36,193 bases of DNA from Selenomonadaceae bacterium (GTDB lineage: Bacteria; Bacillota; Negativicutes; Selenomonadales; Selenomonadaceae), in assembly GCA_017477125.1 (NCBI GenBank), contig JAFUXN010000081.1, positions 1 to 36,193 on the forward strand. The letters are read 5' to 3'. Below, one piece after another: positions 23,988-32,677 of this stretch. The position numbers and the translations under genes are program-made. Positions within the stretch are counted from its first letter, which is position 1; the number at the start of each line of letters is the position of its first letter. The notes under the pieces are model-generated. The model was given only the letters and a program-made list of their open reading frames with translations, was not told where the DNA came from and searched no databases.

Positions 23988-25727
23988 ATGAACCGTCGAA
24001 CGTTTATCAAGGGATCGCTCGCCTTGACCGCGGGCTTTCTCATCGACAATAATTTTTTGGGAGGCATGGCAATGGCAGCCGACAATCAAAAGTGGTGGCA
24101 ACGCACGGTCGTCTATCAAATTTATCCGAAGTCGTTCCAAGACACTAGCGGCAACGGCGTCGGCGATCTGCGCGGCATCATCAACCGTCTCGATTATCTT
24201 GCGTCGCTCGGCATTGGAGCGATCTGGTTGACGCCGATCTATCCGTCGCCGATGGTCGATAACGGCTACGACATTTCGGATTACACGTCGATCGATCCGA
24301 CCTACGGCACGATGGCGGACTTCGACGAGCTCGTTGAGGAGGCGCACGTGCGCGGCATTCGCATCGTGATGGATCTCGTCTACAATCACAGTTCGGATCG
24401 TCATCAGTGGTTCGTCGAGTCGAAGGCGAGCCGCGACAATCCCAAAGCCGATTGGTACATCTGGCGTGATGCGCTCGACGGCAAGCCTCCGACGAATTGG
24501 CGCTCGATCTTCGGCGGCAGTGCCTGGACGTGGAGCGAGGAGCGGCAACAATATTATCTGCACACGTTTGCGAAGGAGCAGCCCGATCTCAATTGGGAGA
24601 ATCCGAATGTCCGTCGAGCGCTGTTCGACTCCGCGCGGTTCTGGCTCGATAAGGGTGTGGGCGGCTTCCGCATCGATGCGATCACTTACATCAAGAAGCC
24701 GACGGCGTTTGTCAACGGCGAGCCCGACGGCGCCGACGGCATGGTCAACGTCCACACGATGACCGCCAACACCAAAGGCATTCTCGATTTCCTGCGCGAG
24801 TTCAAACGCGAGTGCTTTGTCGGTCGAGACATCTTCACCGTCGGCGAGGCGAACGGCGTGGCGGCTGATGAGCTGGTCAATTGGGTGGGCGATAACGGTG
24901 TGTTCGACATGCTGTTCGAGTTCAGCCATCTCACGCTCAGTAATGACGGCGAAGTTTGGTGTCGACCGCGGCGTTGGAAGTTGAGCGAGCTCAAGACGGC
25001 GTTGAGCAACAGTCAGAAGGCGACGGCGACCAACGGTTGGTGTCCGATCTTCTTCGAAAACCATGATCAACCGCGCGGAGTGAATCATTACTTTGAGAAG
25101 GACGCCGATCCGATCAAGGCGGCGAAGGCGTTGGCGACGGTGCTGATGACGATGCGCGGGACGCCGTTCATCTACGAGGGTCAAGAGCTGGGCATGACCA
25201 ACGTGGCGTGGCGTTCGATCGATCAATATGATGACATACAATCGCGTGCGCAATACGAGTTTGCGTTGAAGGAAGGCTTGACGGCGGAGGCGGCGCTCGA
25301 GAGCGTGCACGATTTCAGTCGGGACAATGCGCGGACGCCGATGCAGTGGACGGCGGGGCTCAACGCGGGCTTCTCGAGTGCTCGACCGTGGATGCCGGTC
25401 AACGAAAATTATTTGACGGTGAACGCGGAGCTCGAGGATCGCGAGTCGGGCTCGGTGCTCAATTGGTATCGGGAGCTGAGCGAATTTCGTCGGGCGCATG
25501 AGGAATTATTGAGCGGCACTTACGTTGAGCTGCTGCCGAAGAACGAGAAGGTCTTTGCGTTCGAGCGGACGGTCGGCAAGAAGACGCTTGTGACGGTCGT
25601 CAACTTCTCGACGGAGGAAGTGACGTTGCCGAAAAAATTCTCGACGATGAATATCTTGTTGGGCAGTGAGCTCAACCCTCAACCGTTGACGCTCCGTCCG
25701 TTGGAGGCAAGAATCTGTCGAGCGTGA
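23988..25727 (+). CDS. Exported GH13 alpha-glucosidase with a twin-arginine signal
   Basis: This 579-residue enzyme is a glycoside hydrolase family 13 alpha-glucosidase of the oligo-1,6-glucosidase/maltase type. Catalytic residues are Asp230 (GFRIDA), Glu287 (TVGEANG) and Asp360 (ENHDQP). Ala after Asp230, rather than Val, favours alpha-1,4 over alpha-1,6 bonds by the rule known for this subfamily. Unusually, the protein begins with a Tat-type signal: Arg3-Arg4 in NRRTFIKG, a hydrophobic stretch (LALTAGFLI) and a probable cleavage site after GGMAMA at residue 30. Relatives are normally cytoplasmic. The start has an AGGTGAG site overlapping the previous stop. A cytoplasmic form starting at Met29 (MAADNQK) lacks a visible site. 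The HNH gene follows 13 bp later. Confidence 0.9.
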   Translation: MNRRTFIKGSLALTAGFLIDNNFLGGMAMAADNQKWWQRTVVYQIYPKSFQDTSGNGVGDLRGIINRLDYLASLGIGAIWLTPIYPSPMVDNGYDISDYTSIDPTYGTMADFDELVEEAHVRGIRIVMDLVYNHSSDRHQWFVESKASRDNPKADWYIWRDALDGKPPTNWRSIFGGSAWTWSEERQQYYLHTFAKEQPDLNWENPNVRRALFDSARFWLDKGVGGFRIDAITYIKKPTAFVNGEPDGADGMVNVHTMTANTKGILDFLREFKRECFVGRDIFTVGEANGVAADELVNWVGDNGVFDMLFEFSHLTLSNDGEVWCRPRRWKLSELKTALSNSQKATATNGWCPIFFENHDQPRGVNHYFEKDADPIKAAKALATVLMTMRGTPFIYEGQELGMTNVAWRSIDQYDDIQSRAQYEFALKEGLTAEAALESVHDFSRDNARTPMQWTAGLNAGFSSARPWMPVNENYLTVNAELEDRESGSVLNWYRELSEFRRAHEELLSGTYVELLPKNEKVFAFERTVGKKTLVTVVNFSTEEVTLPKKFSTMNILLGSELNPQPLTLRPLEARICRA

Positions 25728-25740
25728 GGAGGAGTATTGA

Positions 25741-26133
25741 TTGGGCAATTACCGACAAAAGTATTTCGAGGAGACAAAATCGGATCATGGTTGGTACACG
25801 TGCCGACGGTGCGGCGGGAAGTTCCGCAAGAAGGACATGGACGTTGACCACATCATTCCGCAACACTACGGCGGCTCGGACTCGATTTATAATCTGCAGG
25901 GGCTGTGCAAGCATTGCAATCGCTCGAAGCAGGACAGCGTGAAGGACACGTTGCCCGATCTGGTTGGCAGCAATGCCGAGCGGACGAAGAAGAAAGTCGA
26001 TGCGAAGATCGAAGCGCAGAAGAAGCAGGTCAAGGCGAAGGTCGAGGAGCACAAGGAGAAAGCGAAGACAAAAGTGATCGAAGTGGTGAGCCGCACGACG
26101 ATCGGAAAATTGATCGTCAAGAAGAAGAAGTGA
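25741..26133 (+). CDS. Small HNH-type nuclease with Lys-rich tail (TTG start)
   Basis: This 130-residue protein has a zinc-supported HNH fold: Cys21-x2-Cys24, the DHIIP motif with catalytic His37, Asn51 in NLQGLC, then Cys56-x2-Cys59 and Asn60. Residues 70-130 form a highly basic helix (repeated KKKVDAKIEAQKKQ-like heptads) ending in four lysines, which could bind nucleic acid or form a coiled coil. The start is TTG, behind GAGGAGGAG; no ATG is usable. It follows the glucosidase with no functional link I can see. It has no methylase or toxin partner, so a role in restriction is not supported. Confidence 0.8.
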   Translation: MGNYRQKYFEETKSDHGWYTCRRCGGKFRKKDMDVDHIIPQHYGGSDSIYNLQGLCKHCNRSKQDSVKDTLPDLVGSNAERTKKKVDAKIEAQKKQVKAKVEEHKEKAKTKVIEVVSRTTIGKLIVKKKK

Positions 26134-26140
26134 TCGACGG

Positions 26141-26184
26141 CAAAAAAAATAATGGGCAGGAGATCATTCCCGCCCTATTTTTTT
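26141..26184. terminator. Bidirectional terminator between HNH gene and DUF5672 gene
   Basis: GGGCAGG (26154-26160) pairs imperfectly with CCCGCCC (26169-26175). It is flanked by AAAAAAAATAAT on the left and TATTTTTTT on the right. It overlaps the stop codon of the leftward gene. Confidence 0.75.
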
Positions 26185-27338
26185 CGATTGATCGTCGGAC
26201 GACTGATTTTCCTTAACAGCGCCGCCGACCATCGCGTTGCCTCTCGCCAATACGAGATGAACTCGCGCCCGTACTTGAGCCCGCCGTACTCGATCAACTT
26301 CGATACCGCGTCCGAATCGTCCTTGCCGCTCACCAACAGCCCGCGCACATCGATCAATCTCAACACTTCCGCCACCGCTCTGATCTGCTCGTCGCTGTCG
26401 AGGAACGGAATGTTATCGCCGTTGACGATCGGCAAGCCCTCATCGTAGAGGCGTTGAATCAGTTGAGCCTCTTGACCGTCGGCGGCAAACACATAGAACG
26501 GTTCGCCCGGCGGCAGATATTTCATCATCGGATACCCGCGACGAAACCGATCGAACAGCCGCCAACGGAGCAACGATCCGAGAGTGTTGTCCCGCATCTT
26601 GAGATCTTTCGACTTCATCAAATGAGCGTAGGGCGCGAGGTCGATGCCCAGCTCCTCAAACAATCCGACATAGAATGACGCGCTGAAGTTGTGCCACGCA
26701 TGGCAACCGAACGGCAGCACGTTCCCGTTCCTTCGACAGTAGCGCTCGGGCAGATACTCAACGGAAAATCGACTCGCCGTCCGCACCGGCGCGATGTCAA
26801 ATTGATCGGGATGCATCTTGCCGAGGTAAGCAAACACAAAATCCTCCGCCAGCCGCAACGCCTTGACCTCATCGAGATTATTTTTGAGCACGTTGAGACA
26901 TGATTTCGGTCGACGAAGAAAGAAGCCGCCGTTGCCGACGTTGAGAGAGATTTTATTTTCCCTGCCGATGCCGAGCGGCCACGACGCTCCAATGTAATCG
27001 TAGCCGAGCGCGCAGAACTCGAGCAGTCGATCCGAAAACACAAACGCATCGAGCTGATAGATCAGAATGTAATCGTAATCGAGGAAGCGCTCATAAAAAT
27101 CGGGGCGCAACATCAATGCATTGTAGCCGTGGATATTGCTGAACCAGATCGGATCAAACGTCTCGACCTTGCAATCGACTGTCGACGGCAGATAATCAAA
27201 CTCCCGATCGTCGGGCGCGATGAATCGGATCGGGTAATGCCCCAACACTTCAACGCAACGCTCGAGCGAAATGATCTCGTACCAATCCAAATCCGCGCGG
27301 AGCGGCTTGTAGATCGGAATGACGACGGCGACTTTCAT
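26175..27338 (-). CDS. DUF5672-type putative glycosyltransferase
   Basis: This 387-residue cytoplasmic protein fits the DUF5672 family, glycosyltransferase-like proteins with a GT-A flavour. It starts with a strand-turn VAVVIPIYKP and carries DYDYILIYQLDAFVFSD near residue 90, whose QLD resembles a metal-binding DxD. It has IGASWPLG near 120, NVGNGGFFLRRP near 137 and AEDFVFAY near 167, an acidic motif typical of inverting transferases. The roughly 130-residue C-terminal part (from LPPGEPFYVFAADG) looks like a separate domain of unknown role. The ATG follows GGAGGGAT. It is last in a five-gene operon with metA. Confidence 0.75.
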   Translation of the reverse strand: MKVAVVIPIYKPLRADLDWYEIISLERCVEVLGHYPIRFIAPDDREFDYLPSTVDCKVETFDPIWFSNIHGYNALMLRPDFYERFLDYDYILIYQLDAFVFSDRLLEFCALGYDYIGASWPLGIGRENKISLNVGNGGFFLRRPKSCLNVLKNNLDEVKALRLAEDFVFAYLGKMHPDQFDIAPVRTASRFSVEYLPERYCRRNGNVLPFGCHAWHNFSASFYVGLFEELGIDLAPYAHLMKSKDLKMRDNTLGSLLRWRLFDRFRRGYPMMKYLPPGEPFYVFAADGQEAQLIQRLYDEGLPIVNGDNIPFLDSDEQIRAVAEVLRLIDVRGLLVSGKDDSDAVSKLIEYGGLKYGREFISYWREATRWSAALLRKISRPTINRKK

Positions 27339-27353
27339 GCCAAATCCCTCCGC

Positions 27354-27980
27354 TCAAGGCAGATCCAATTTCATGATCGGCATCTGCTCAGCCGACAACT
27401 TACTGTCCTTCGGCGAGAGCTTGCCGGGCGAGTGCTTGATGATCTCGTCGTTGTGTTGCTTGGCGTAAGCAAGGATCGCTCGATAGAATTTGCATTCGAC
27501 GCTGCCCTTCGACAGCCCCGACAACTCGATCGGCTCGCCGCTCTTATCGGTGTCGAGCACGCCCCATTGATCATCGAGATCGTTTCGTTCCGTCACCTGC
27601 ACCGTTCCGTCCGCCAATTGAAATCTCAAGTAATCCGCTCGACCAACCAAACTGTCATAGCCCTCGCGCGATTGACTTCTCCACTTGCGTTTGGAGATCA
27701 CATCGTCCTTCTGAACGTCGTCGTAGATGAACAGCGCCGGCACCAACAGCACGTCGAGATCGATGAAACCGTCGTCGCCCACCGCATAACTCATCTGTCG
27801 ATAGTTAAAATAATAATTGGCGCGCGCCGTCGACTGCACCCATTTGTAAATGTTCTCGGGCACCTCCTCGACCACGCCCTCTATAAACTCATCGTCATAT
27901 TCCTCGGCGTCGACCGTCGGCGCACTCGACATCATCAGCCCGAGCGTCAACAGCCCGATCAAAAATTTATTCAGCGTCAT
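27354..27980 (-). CDS. Secreted protein of unknown function
   Basis: This 208-residue protein has a clear Sec signal peptide ([21 protein letters not shown], cleavage probably after residue 25), so it is periplasmic or surface-exposed. The mature region has a [18 protein letters not shown]-like run and acidic stretches, but I recognise no family. Its ATG overlaps the metA stop as ATGA, and the DUF5672 gene starts 15 bp after it. It is the second secreted protein of unknown function in this operon. Confidence 0.7.
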   Translation of the reverse strand: MTLNKFLIGLLTLGLMMSSAPTVDAEEYDDEFIEGVVEEVPENIYKWVQSTARANYYFNYRQMSYAVGDDGFIDLDVLLVPALFIYDDVQKDDVISKRKWRSQSREGYDSLVGRADYLRFQLADGTVQVTERNDLDDQWGVLDTDKSGEPIELSGLSKGSVECKFYRAILAYAKQHNDEIIKHSPGKLSPKDSKLSAEQMPIMKLDLP

Positions 27981-28903
27981 GGAATCCTCCGTTCAAATTC
28001 GTCAATGGCGTACGGCGTTTCTTGATAGACGTAGTAGTTGAGCCAGTTGGCGAACAGCAAATGCGCCACGCTCCTCCAACGCACGATCGGTTCGCGCGAC
28101 GGGTCGTCGTTCGGATAATAATTGTCGGGCACGTGAGGATTGAGCCCCGCCTTCACGTCGCGATCGTACTCCTGTTTGAGAGTGTGGGGATCATATTCGG
28201 CGTGACCGGTGATGAAGAATTGCCGCTGCTCGAGATCGGCGATGGCATACACGCCCGCATCGCCCTCCGATAAAATTGTCAGCGCCGGAACCTTCTCAAC
28301 GTCCTCTCGTCGAACGTACATGTATCGGGAATGCGGCACGAAGAACTCATCGTCGAAGCCGCGGAACAATTTTTCATGCTCGACGCACAGCCGATGCTTG
28401 AACACGCCCGAAATTTTGTGCTCGAGAATGTATTTGGGCACGCCGTAATGATAATAGAGAGCGGCTTGCGCGCCCCAACAGATGTTGAAAGTCGAGTAGA
28501 CGTTGACGCGGCTCCAATCCATGATCTCGGTGAGCTCGCTCCAATAGGCAACGTCTTCGAAGTCCATGAGCTCGACGGGCGCGCCGGTGATGATGAAGCC
28601 GTCATACTTCTTGCGACGGACATCGTCGAACGTGCCATAGAACTCCGTCAAGTAATCCTGCGACGTGTGGGTTGGAGTATAAGATTTGGTGTAGATGAAA
28701 TCGACCTCGACCTGCAGAGGAGTATTGCCGAGCAGGCGGAGCAGTTGAGTTTCGGTGACGTGCTTGATTGGCATGAGGTTTAGGATCAAAATTCTCAGCG
28801 GTCGAATGTCCTGACGATAAGCGCGGTCGGCGTCCATCACGAAAATGTTTTCGCTCTCGAGCACGTGCGTCGCCGGCAAGTTGTTCGGTATCTTGATTGG
28901 CAA
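27977..28903 (-). CDS. metA: Homoserine O-acetyltransferase, MetA family (TTG start)
   Basis: This 308-residue enzyme activates homoserine for methionine synthesis. The nucleophile is Cys142 in FNICWGAQ; the HAEYD glutamate near residue 237 and PHSRY near 208 complete the site. Residue 111 is Glu (GAPVEL). In this family Glu at 111 marks acetyl-CoA use and Gly marks succinyl-CoA use, so the acetyl donor is predicted despite the usual succinyltransferase label. The only start matching the family's MPI N-terminus is TTG, preceded by GAGGTGA. It is the third gene of an operon with a GTPase and two secreted proteins. No S-box or T-box precedes it. Confidence 0.93.
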   Translation of the reverse strand: MPIKIPNNLPATHVLESENIFVMDADRAYRQDIRPLRILILNLMPIKHVTETQLLRLLGNTPLQVEVDFIYTKSYTPTHTSQDYLTEFYGTFDDVRRKKYDGFIITGAPVELMDFEDVAYWSELTEIMDWSRVNVYSTFNICWGAQAALYYHYGVPKYILEHKISGVFKHRLCVEHEKLFRGFDDEFFVPHSRYMYVRREDVEKVPALTILSEGDAGVYAIADLEQRQFFITGHAEYDPHTLKQEYDRDVKAGLNPHVPDNYYPNDDPSREPIVRWRSVAHLLFANWLNYYVYQETPYAIDEFERRIP

Positions 28904-28925
28904 TGGTGTTCACCTCAAAATTATT

Positions 28926-29840
28926 TCAATCGATGGAGTAGCGGTTGACCCAAGCGGAATATCCTTTGGCGAAGGCGCGCAACCGAACCAGCCCGCTGTA
29001 CTCGGGGGCGTCGCCGTTGATCATCACGTAGGCGCCATCGTTCTCATCTTCCAACTCGCTCCAACCATGATGCGGCGTCCAAACCTCGCCGTGAGTGATC
29101 CTCTCCGTCCCTTGCGGAAGATTGACCGCCTTCTTCATGAACCGAATTTCGATCACGTTGCCGCCGGGCTCGCGCGTATCCTGCCACTCCCACACGATCA
29201 AATTCGAGCCCTTGAGCCGCATGGTCGTGGTGTCGGCGGTGATGGTGGTGATGCTGCCGTCGCGGTTGATGATCTTGCACAGATCGATCCAACGATCGGG
29301 AGCAATTTTTCGATTGAGCTCGCCCTGCTTGAAAACCTCGTCGACGATCGCGCAATAGAAATCCTCATCGAACGACTGCGAGTTGATCTCCTTGATCCGC
29401 CCCTCCGCCTTCGACCAGATCACTCGCCCGCTCGCATCATAGAAATCTTCTCGAGCGTATTGAATCGTTCGGTTCTGCGGATTGATCTTTAGTAGTGCCA
29501 ACGAGTATTTCAATCGAGACGGATCGGGCAACAGCGATTGAATTTCGTAGTTCGAGATCGTTTCGGCGGCGCCGTCGTATGAGTAAGTCGTTTTCGTCCA
29601 CGCCTCGATCTCGGTGGCGATCTCGCGTCCGTCGTCCCGCTTGGACGATTTGAGTACCTTGACGGTGCTCGGATCGAAGTACTTGCTATATTTGTTGTCC
29701 GACGCCAGCCAATACCAACCGTCTTCGGCTTGAGCGGCAACCTCGGCGGGCGGCGAAGTCAATTGAGCGGCGTCGACATTCGACAGGGGCAAAGTGATCG
29801 CGCCGACGAGCAACGCGCCGGCGATTAAATTTCTGTTCAT
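28926..29840 (-). CDS. Secreted protein of unknown function
   Basis: This 304-residue protein has a Sec signal peptide (NRNLIAGALLVGAITLPLSNVDA, cleavage near residue 24). The mature part looks like two similar beta-rich domains. The first runs about 40-160 (YWLASDNKYSKYFD, EAWTKTTYS, DASGRVIWSK). The second runs about 170-290 (DRWIDLCKIINRD, LIVWEWQDTRE, HGWSELEDEND). The repeated plan suggests internal duplication of a small surface or periplasmic domain. I cannot name the family. I prefer the ATG at 29840 over 29846 because AGAGGTA is seven bases before it. It lies between the GTPase and metA genes in one operon. Confidence 0.7.
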   Translation of the reverse strand: MNRNLIAGALLVGAITLPLSNVDAAQLTSPPAEVAAQAEDGWYWLASDNKYSKYFDPSTVKVLKSSKRDDGREIATEIEAWTKTTYSYDGAAETISNYEIQSLLPDPSRLKYSLALLKINPQNRTIQYAREDFYDASGRVIWSKAEGRIKEINSQSFDEDFYCAIVDEVFKQGELNRKIAPDRWIDLCKIINRDGSITTITADTTTMRLKGSNLIVWEWQDTREPGGNVIEIRFMKKAVNLPQGTERITHGEVWTPHHGWSELEDENDGAYVMINGDAPEYSGLVRLRAFAKGYSAWVNRYSID

Positions 29841-29855
29841 GTGCATTACCTCTGA

Positions 29856-30368
29856 TTACTTCACATTGCGCATGGCATCAAGCAGTTCGTCGAGACCGAT
29901 GCCGAGCTTGGCGCTGACACGAATGGGCTTGCGACCGGTGACCTCTTCGACGGCGGCGGCGAGGTGGCGACCCTCATCAGGCATTTTGTCGATCTGACTG
30001 ATGACGGGAATGATCGCCACTCCATTGTGACGCAATCGGCTCATCCACACCAGTTCGAGCTCGAGCGAATCATTAGCCATGAGCATGAGCGCGACATCTA
30101 ATTTTTCGGCGGCGGCTTGAGTTTTCTTGATGCGCTTGCCGGTCGAGTCGAGCCCCGCGGTGTCGACCAGCGTGACCGATCCGATCCCGTATATCTCCAT
30201 CGCTTGATAAGTCGGCTCGGTGGTTTCGCTGACGTCGGCGGCGTCTCGACCGAGAAGGGCGTTGATGAGCGCGGACTTGCCGCTGCTCTTCTTGCCGAAG
30301 AGTCCGAACCGTCGGCTCTCCGGCTCGCGCATTTCACTGCTCTGCTCGGGATTGGTTTCGATGGACAT
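29856..30368 (-). CDS. Standalone HydF-like small GTPase domain
   Basis: This 170-residue protein has the P-loop Gly25-x4-Gly-Lys-Ser (GKKSSGKS), the G3 motif DTAG (69-72), a non-canonical G4 reading SQID instead of NKxD, and SAK as G5. The segment with ETTEPTYQAMEI and the DTAGLDSTG run resemble the GTPase domain of HydF, the [FeFe]-hydrogenase maturation scaffold. HydF is about 400 residues and carries dimerisation and Fe-S domains that are absent here, so it cannot be a full HydF. It is more likely a relative adapted to another task. The ATG at 30368 follows AAGGGAAGTGA. It is first in the operon that contains metA. Confidence 0.75.
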   Translation of the reverse strand: MSIETNPEQSSEMREPESRRFGLFGKKSSGKSALINALLGRDAADVSETTEPTYQAMEIYGIGSVTLVDTAGLDSTGKRIKKTQAAAEKLDVALMLMANDSLELELVWMSRLRHNGVAIIPVISQIDKMPDEGRHLAAAVEEVTGRKPIRVSAKLGIGLDELLDAMRNVK

Positions 30369-30401
30369 GCGATCACTTCCCTTCGGATTTCTGTTGAAAA
30401 C

Positions 30402-30431
30402 AGTATAACATAAAATCATTGAGGCGGGCAA
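30402..30431 (-). promoter_or_regulatory. Promoter of the GTPase-metA-DUF5672 operon
   Basis: Reading leftwards, -35 TTGCCC (30431-30426), an 18-bp spacer and -10 TATACT (30407-30402) predict a start about 27 nt before the GTPase ATG. It directly follows the rel terminator. Confidence 0.55.
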
Positions 30432-30458
30432 AAAAAAAATCCCGATCAATCTCGGGAT
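30431..30458 (-). terminator. Terminator of the FkbM-recJ-rel operon
   Basis: On the - strand ATCCCGA pairs perfectly with TCGGGAT (+ strand 30452-30458 and 30439-30445) around a 6-nt loop, followed by a run of nine or ten Ts. The stem begins within the rel stop codon. Confidence 0.9.
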
Positions 30459-32677
30459 CATTTCGACGCGATCTTGTCCATCGGTCGCGCCACGCTGTAA
30501 ACGTCTTCGACGCGTCTCATCTTCGTCATCAGCTGATCGATCTGCTCGGCGTTCTTCACTTCGACCGTCAGATCGATCGTCGACGTCTTATTGCTCTTGT
30601 TCGGTTGAGCGTGCACCGAGTGAATGTTGAGCTTCATCTCCGCCGGCATCGCCAGGATCGACGCCAGCACTCCGCTCCTGTCATTGCAGACGATTTCGAT
30701 CTCCGCCGTGTAATCTCGATCGAGTACCGCTTCCCAGCTCACTTCGATCATTCGCTCGATGTCCGTTCCCGATAAAATGTTGGGGCAGTCCGCTCGATGC
30801 ACCGACACCCCTCGCCCGCGCGTGATGTATCCTGCGATCGGATCGCCCGGGATCGGATTGCAACACTTCGCCAGTCGAACAAAATATCCGCTCTCGCCCT
30901 CAACCAGCACTCCGTGATCAGTCTTGCGTTGATTGCCGCGTTGAGGTTTTTTGATCTCCGAAAGCAACGCCGACACGTCGTCGGGCATGCTGTCCTTGAG
31001 CTCCTTCTTGTGCAGCTCGACGAGCTTGGTGATGATCCCTTGCACCGATTGACCGCCGTAGCCCACCGCCGCCAACAGTTCATTTTCCGTCGCGACGTTG
31101 AGCCGACGACAAACTTCCGTCAGCCGATTGTCCTTGAGCATATCCTTCGGCGTGTAACCCAACTTTTTAAGCTCGCGCTCGAGCATCTCACGACCGTTGG
31201 CAATGTTCTCTTCGCGATTCTCTTTCTTGAACCACGCTCTGATCTTGCTCCGCGTGTCCGACGACGCCACGATGTTGAGCCAATCCCGACTCGGTCCATG
31301 GTTGTGCTTATTGGTGATGATCTCAACCAGATCGCCGTTCTGCAATTTATATTCGAGCGGCACCAGCTTGCCGTTGACCTTCGCCCCGATGCAGTGATGC
31401 CCGACCTCGGTGTGCACCCGATACGCAAAATCGATCGGATTCGAGCCCAGCGGCAACGATAAAATATCTCCGCGCGGAGTGAACACGAACACCTCATCGC
31501 TGAACACGTCGACCTTCAGCGCCTCGAAATACTCTTTGGGATCGGTGATCTCCTCCTGCAGATTGACCACGTGCCTCAGCCACGACATCTTCTGATCGAA
31601 CGAACCGTTGGCGTCGACGCTGTGACCCTTCTCCTTGTACTTCCAATGCGCCGCCACTCCGTATTCGGATATCTTATGCATCGTGAACGTCCTGATCTGA
31701 ATTTCGAGCGGGTGACCGAGCGCCATCACCGTCGTGTGCAACGATTGATACCCGTTCGACTTCGGCATCGCGATGTAATCTTTGAATCGACCCGGGATCG
31801 GTTTCCATTTCGCATGTATGATCCCGAGCACGTTGTAGCAGTCTTTGACCGTGTCGACCAAAATGCGCACCGCCGACAGATCATAAATCTCGCCGATGTC
31901 TTTGTGGTCGCGCATCATCTTCTTGTAAATGCTGTAGAAATGTTTGGCGCGCCCGCTGATCGACGCGTGTATGTCCGAGTCGTCGAACTCCTCTTCGATC
32001 TGTCGAACCGCCTCGCTGACAAAGTCTTGCCTCTCGCGCCGCTTCTGATTGACGTTCTCCACGAGCTCATAATAAATTTCGGGCTCGAGATATCTCAAGC
32101 TCAAATCCTCGAGCTCCCATTTGATATTCGAGATGCCCAATCGATTTGCCAGCGGCGCATACAGTTCCATCGTCTCTTGAGCGATCCGCCGACGTTTGTC
32201 TTCGCGCATGAACTTCAGCGTGCGCATGTTGTGCAATCGATCCGCCAGCTTGATCATGATCACGCGGATATCTTTCGACATCGCCAGGAACATTTTGCGA
32301 TACGTCTCAAGCTGCTGCTCCTCCTTCGAGCGGAACGGTATGCGCCCGAGCTTGGTGACGCCGTCGATGAGCAACGCAATCTCCGGTCCGAACATGTCTT
32401 CAACCTCGTCGAGTTCGAAGACCGTATCCTCAACCACGTCGTGCAGGAGCGCCGCCGCGATCGTCTCGTCGTCGAGATGCAACTCGGTCAGGATTTGCGC
32501 GACCTGCATCGGGTGATTGATGTACGGTTCGCCCGACGCTCGCGTCTGTTTCTCATGTCCTTCCTTCGCGACCAGGTAAGCGCGCTCGATCAAATTGAGA
32601 TCGGCATTTGGCTGATAGGATTTGACTGCGGCGATTAACGATTCTATTGTGACGGGTGACTTACCCTTGTCGTTCAT
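30458..32677 (-). CDS. rel: Bifunctional (p)ppGpp synthetase/hydrolase Rel
   Basis: This 739-residue stringent-response enzyme makes and degrades (p)ppGpp. The hydrolase domain keeps its HD motif (His79-Asp80 in LLHDVVEDT) and His55, so hydrolysis is expected. The synthetase domain has RFKDYIAMPKSNGYQSLHTT near residue 300. TGS (VFVFTPRGDILSLPLGSNPIDFAYR region near 390), a zinc-finger-like segment (KCCNPIPGD near 600) and the C-terminal ACT domain follow. Start at ATG 32677 behind GGAGGTG; a TTG at 32692 lies in that site. Its first 17 bp overlap recJ. It is the only long Rel/SpoT here and, as in most Firmicutes, probably the sole long one. The recJ-rel order is common in Firmicutes, often with apt between. 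Confidence 0.96.
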   Translation of the reverse strand: MNDKGKSPVTIESLIAAVKSYQPNADLNLIERAYLVAKEGHEKQTRASGEPYINHPMQVAQILTELHLDDETIAAALLHDVVEDTVFELDEVEDMFGPEIALLIDGVTKLGRIPFRSKEEQQLETYRKMFLAMSKDIRVIMIKLADRLHNMRTLKFMREDKRRRIAQETMELYAPLANRLGISNIKWELEDLSLRYLEPEIYYELVENVNQKRRERQDFVSEAVRQIEEEFDDSDIHASISGRAKHFYSIYKKMMRDHKDIGEIYDLSAVRILVDTVKDCYNVLGIIHAKWKPIPGRFKDYIAMPKSNGYQSLHTTVMALGHPLEIQIRTFTMHKISEYGVAAHWKYKEKGHSVDANGSFDQKMSWLRHVVNLQEEITDPKEYFEALKVDVFSDEVFVFTPRGDILSLPLGSNPIDFAYRVHTEVGHHCIGAKVNGKLVPLEYKLQNGDLVEIITNKHNHGPSRDWLNIVASSDTRSKIRAWFKKENREENIANGREMLERELKKLGYTPKDMLKDNRLTEVCRRLNVATENELLAAVGYGGQSVQGIITKLVELHKKELKDSMPDDVSALLSEIKKPQRGNQRKTDHGVLVEGESGYFVRLAKCCNPIPGDPIAGYITRGRGVSVHRADCPNILSGTDIERMIEVSWEAVLDRDYTAEIEIVCNDRSGVLASILAMPAEMKLNIHSVHAQPNKSNKTSTIDLTVEVKNAEQIDQLMTKMRRVEDVYSVARPMDKIASK

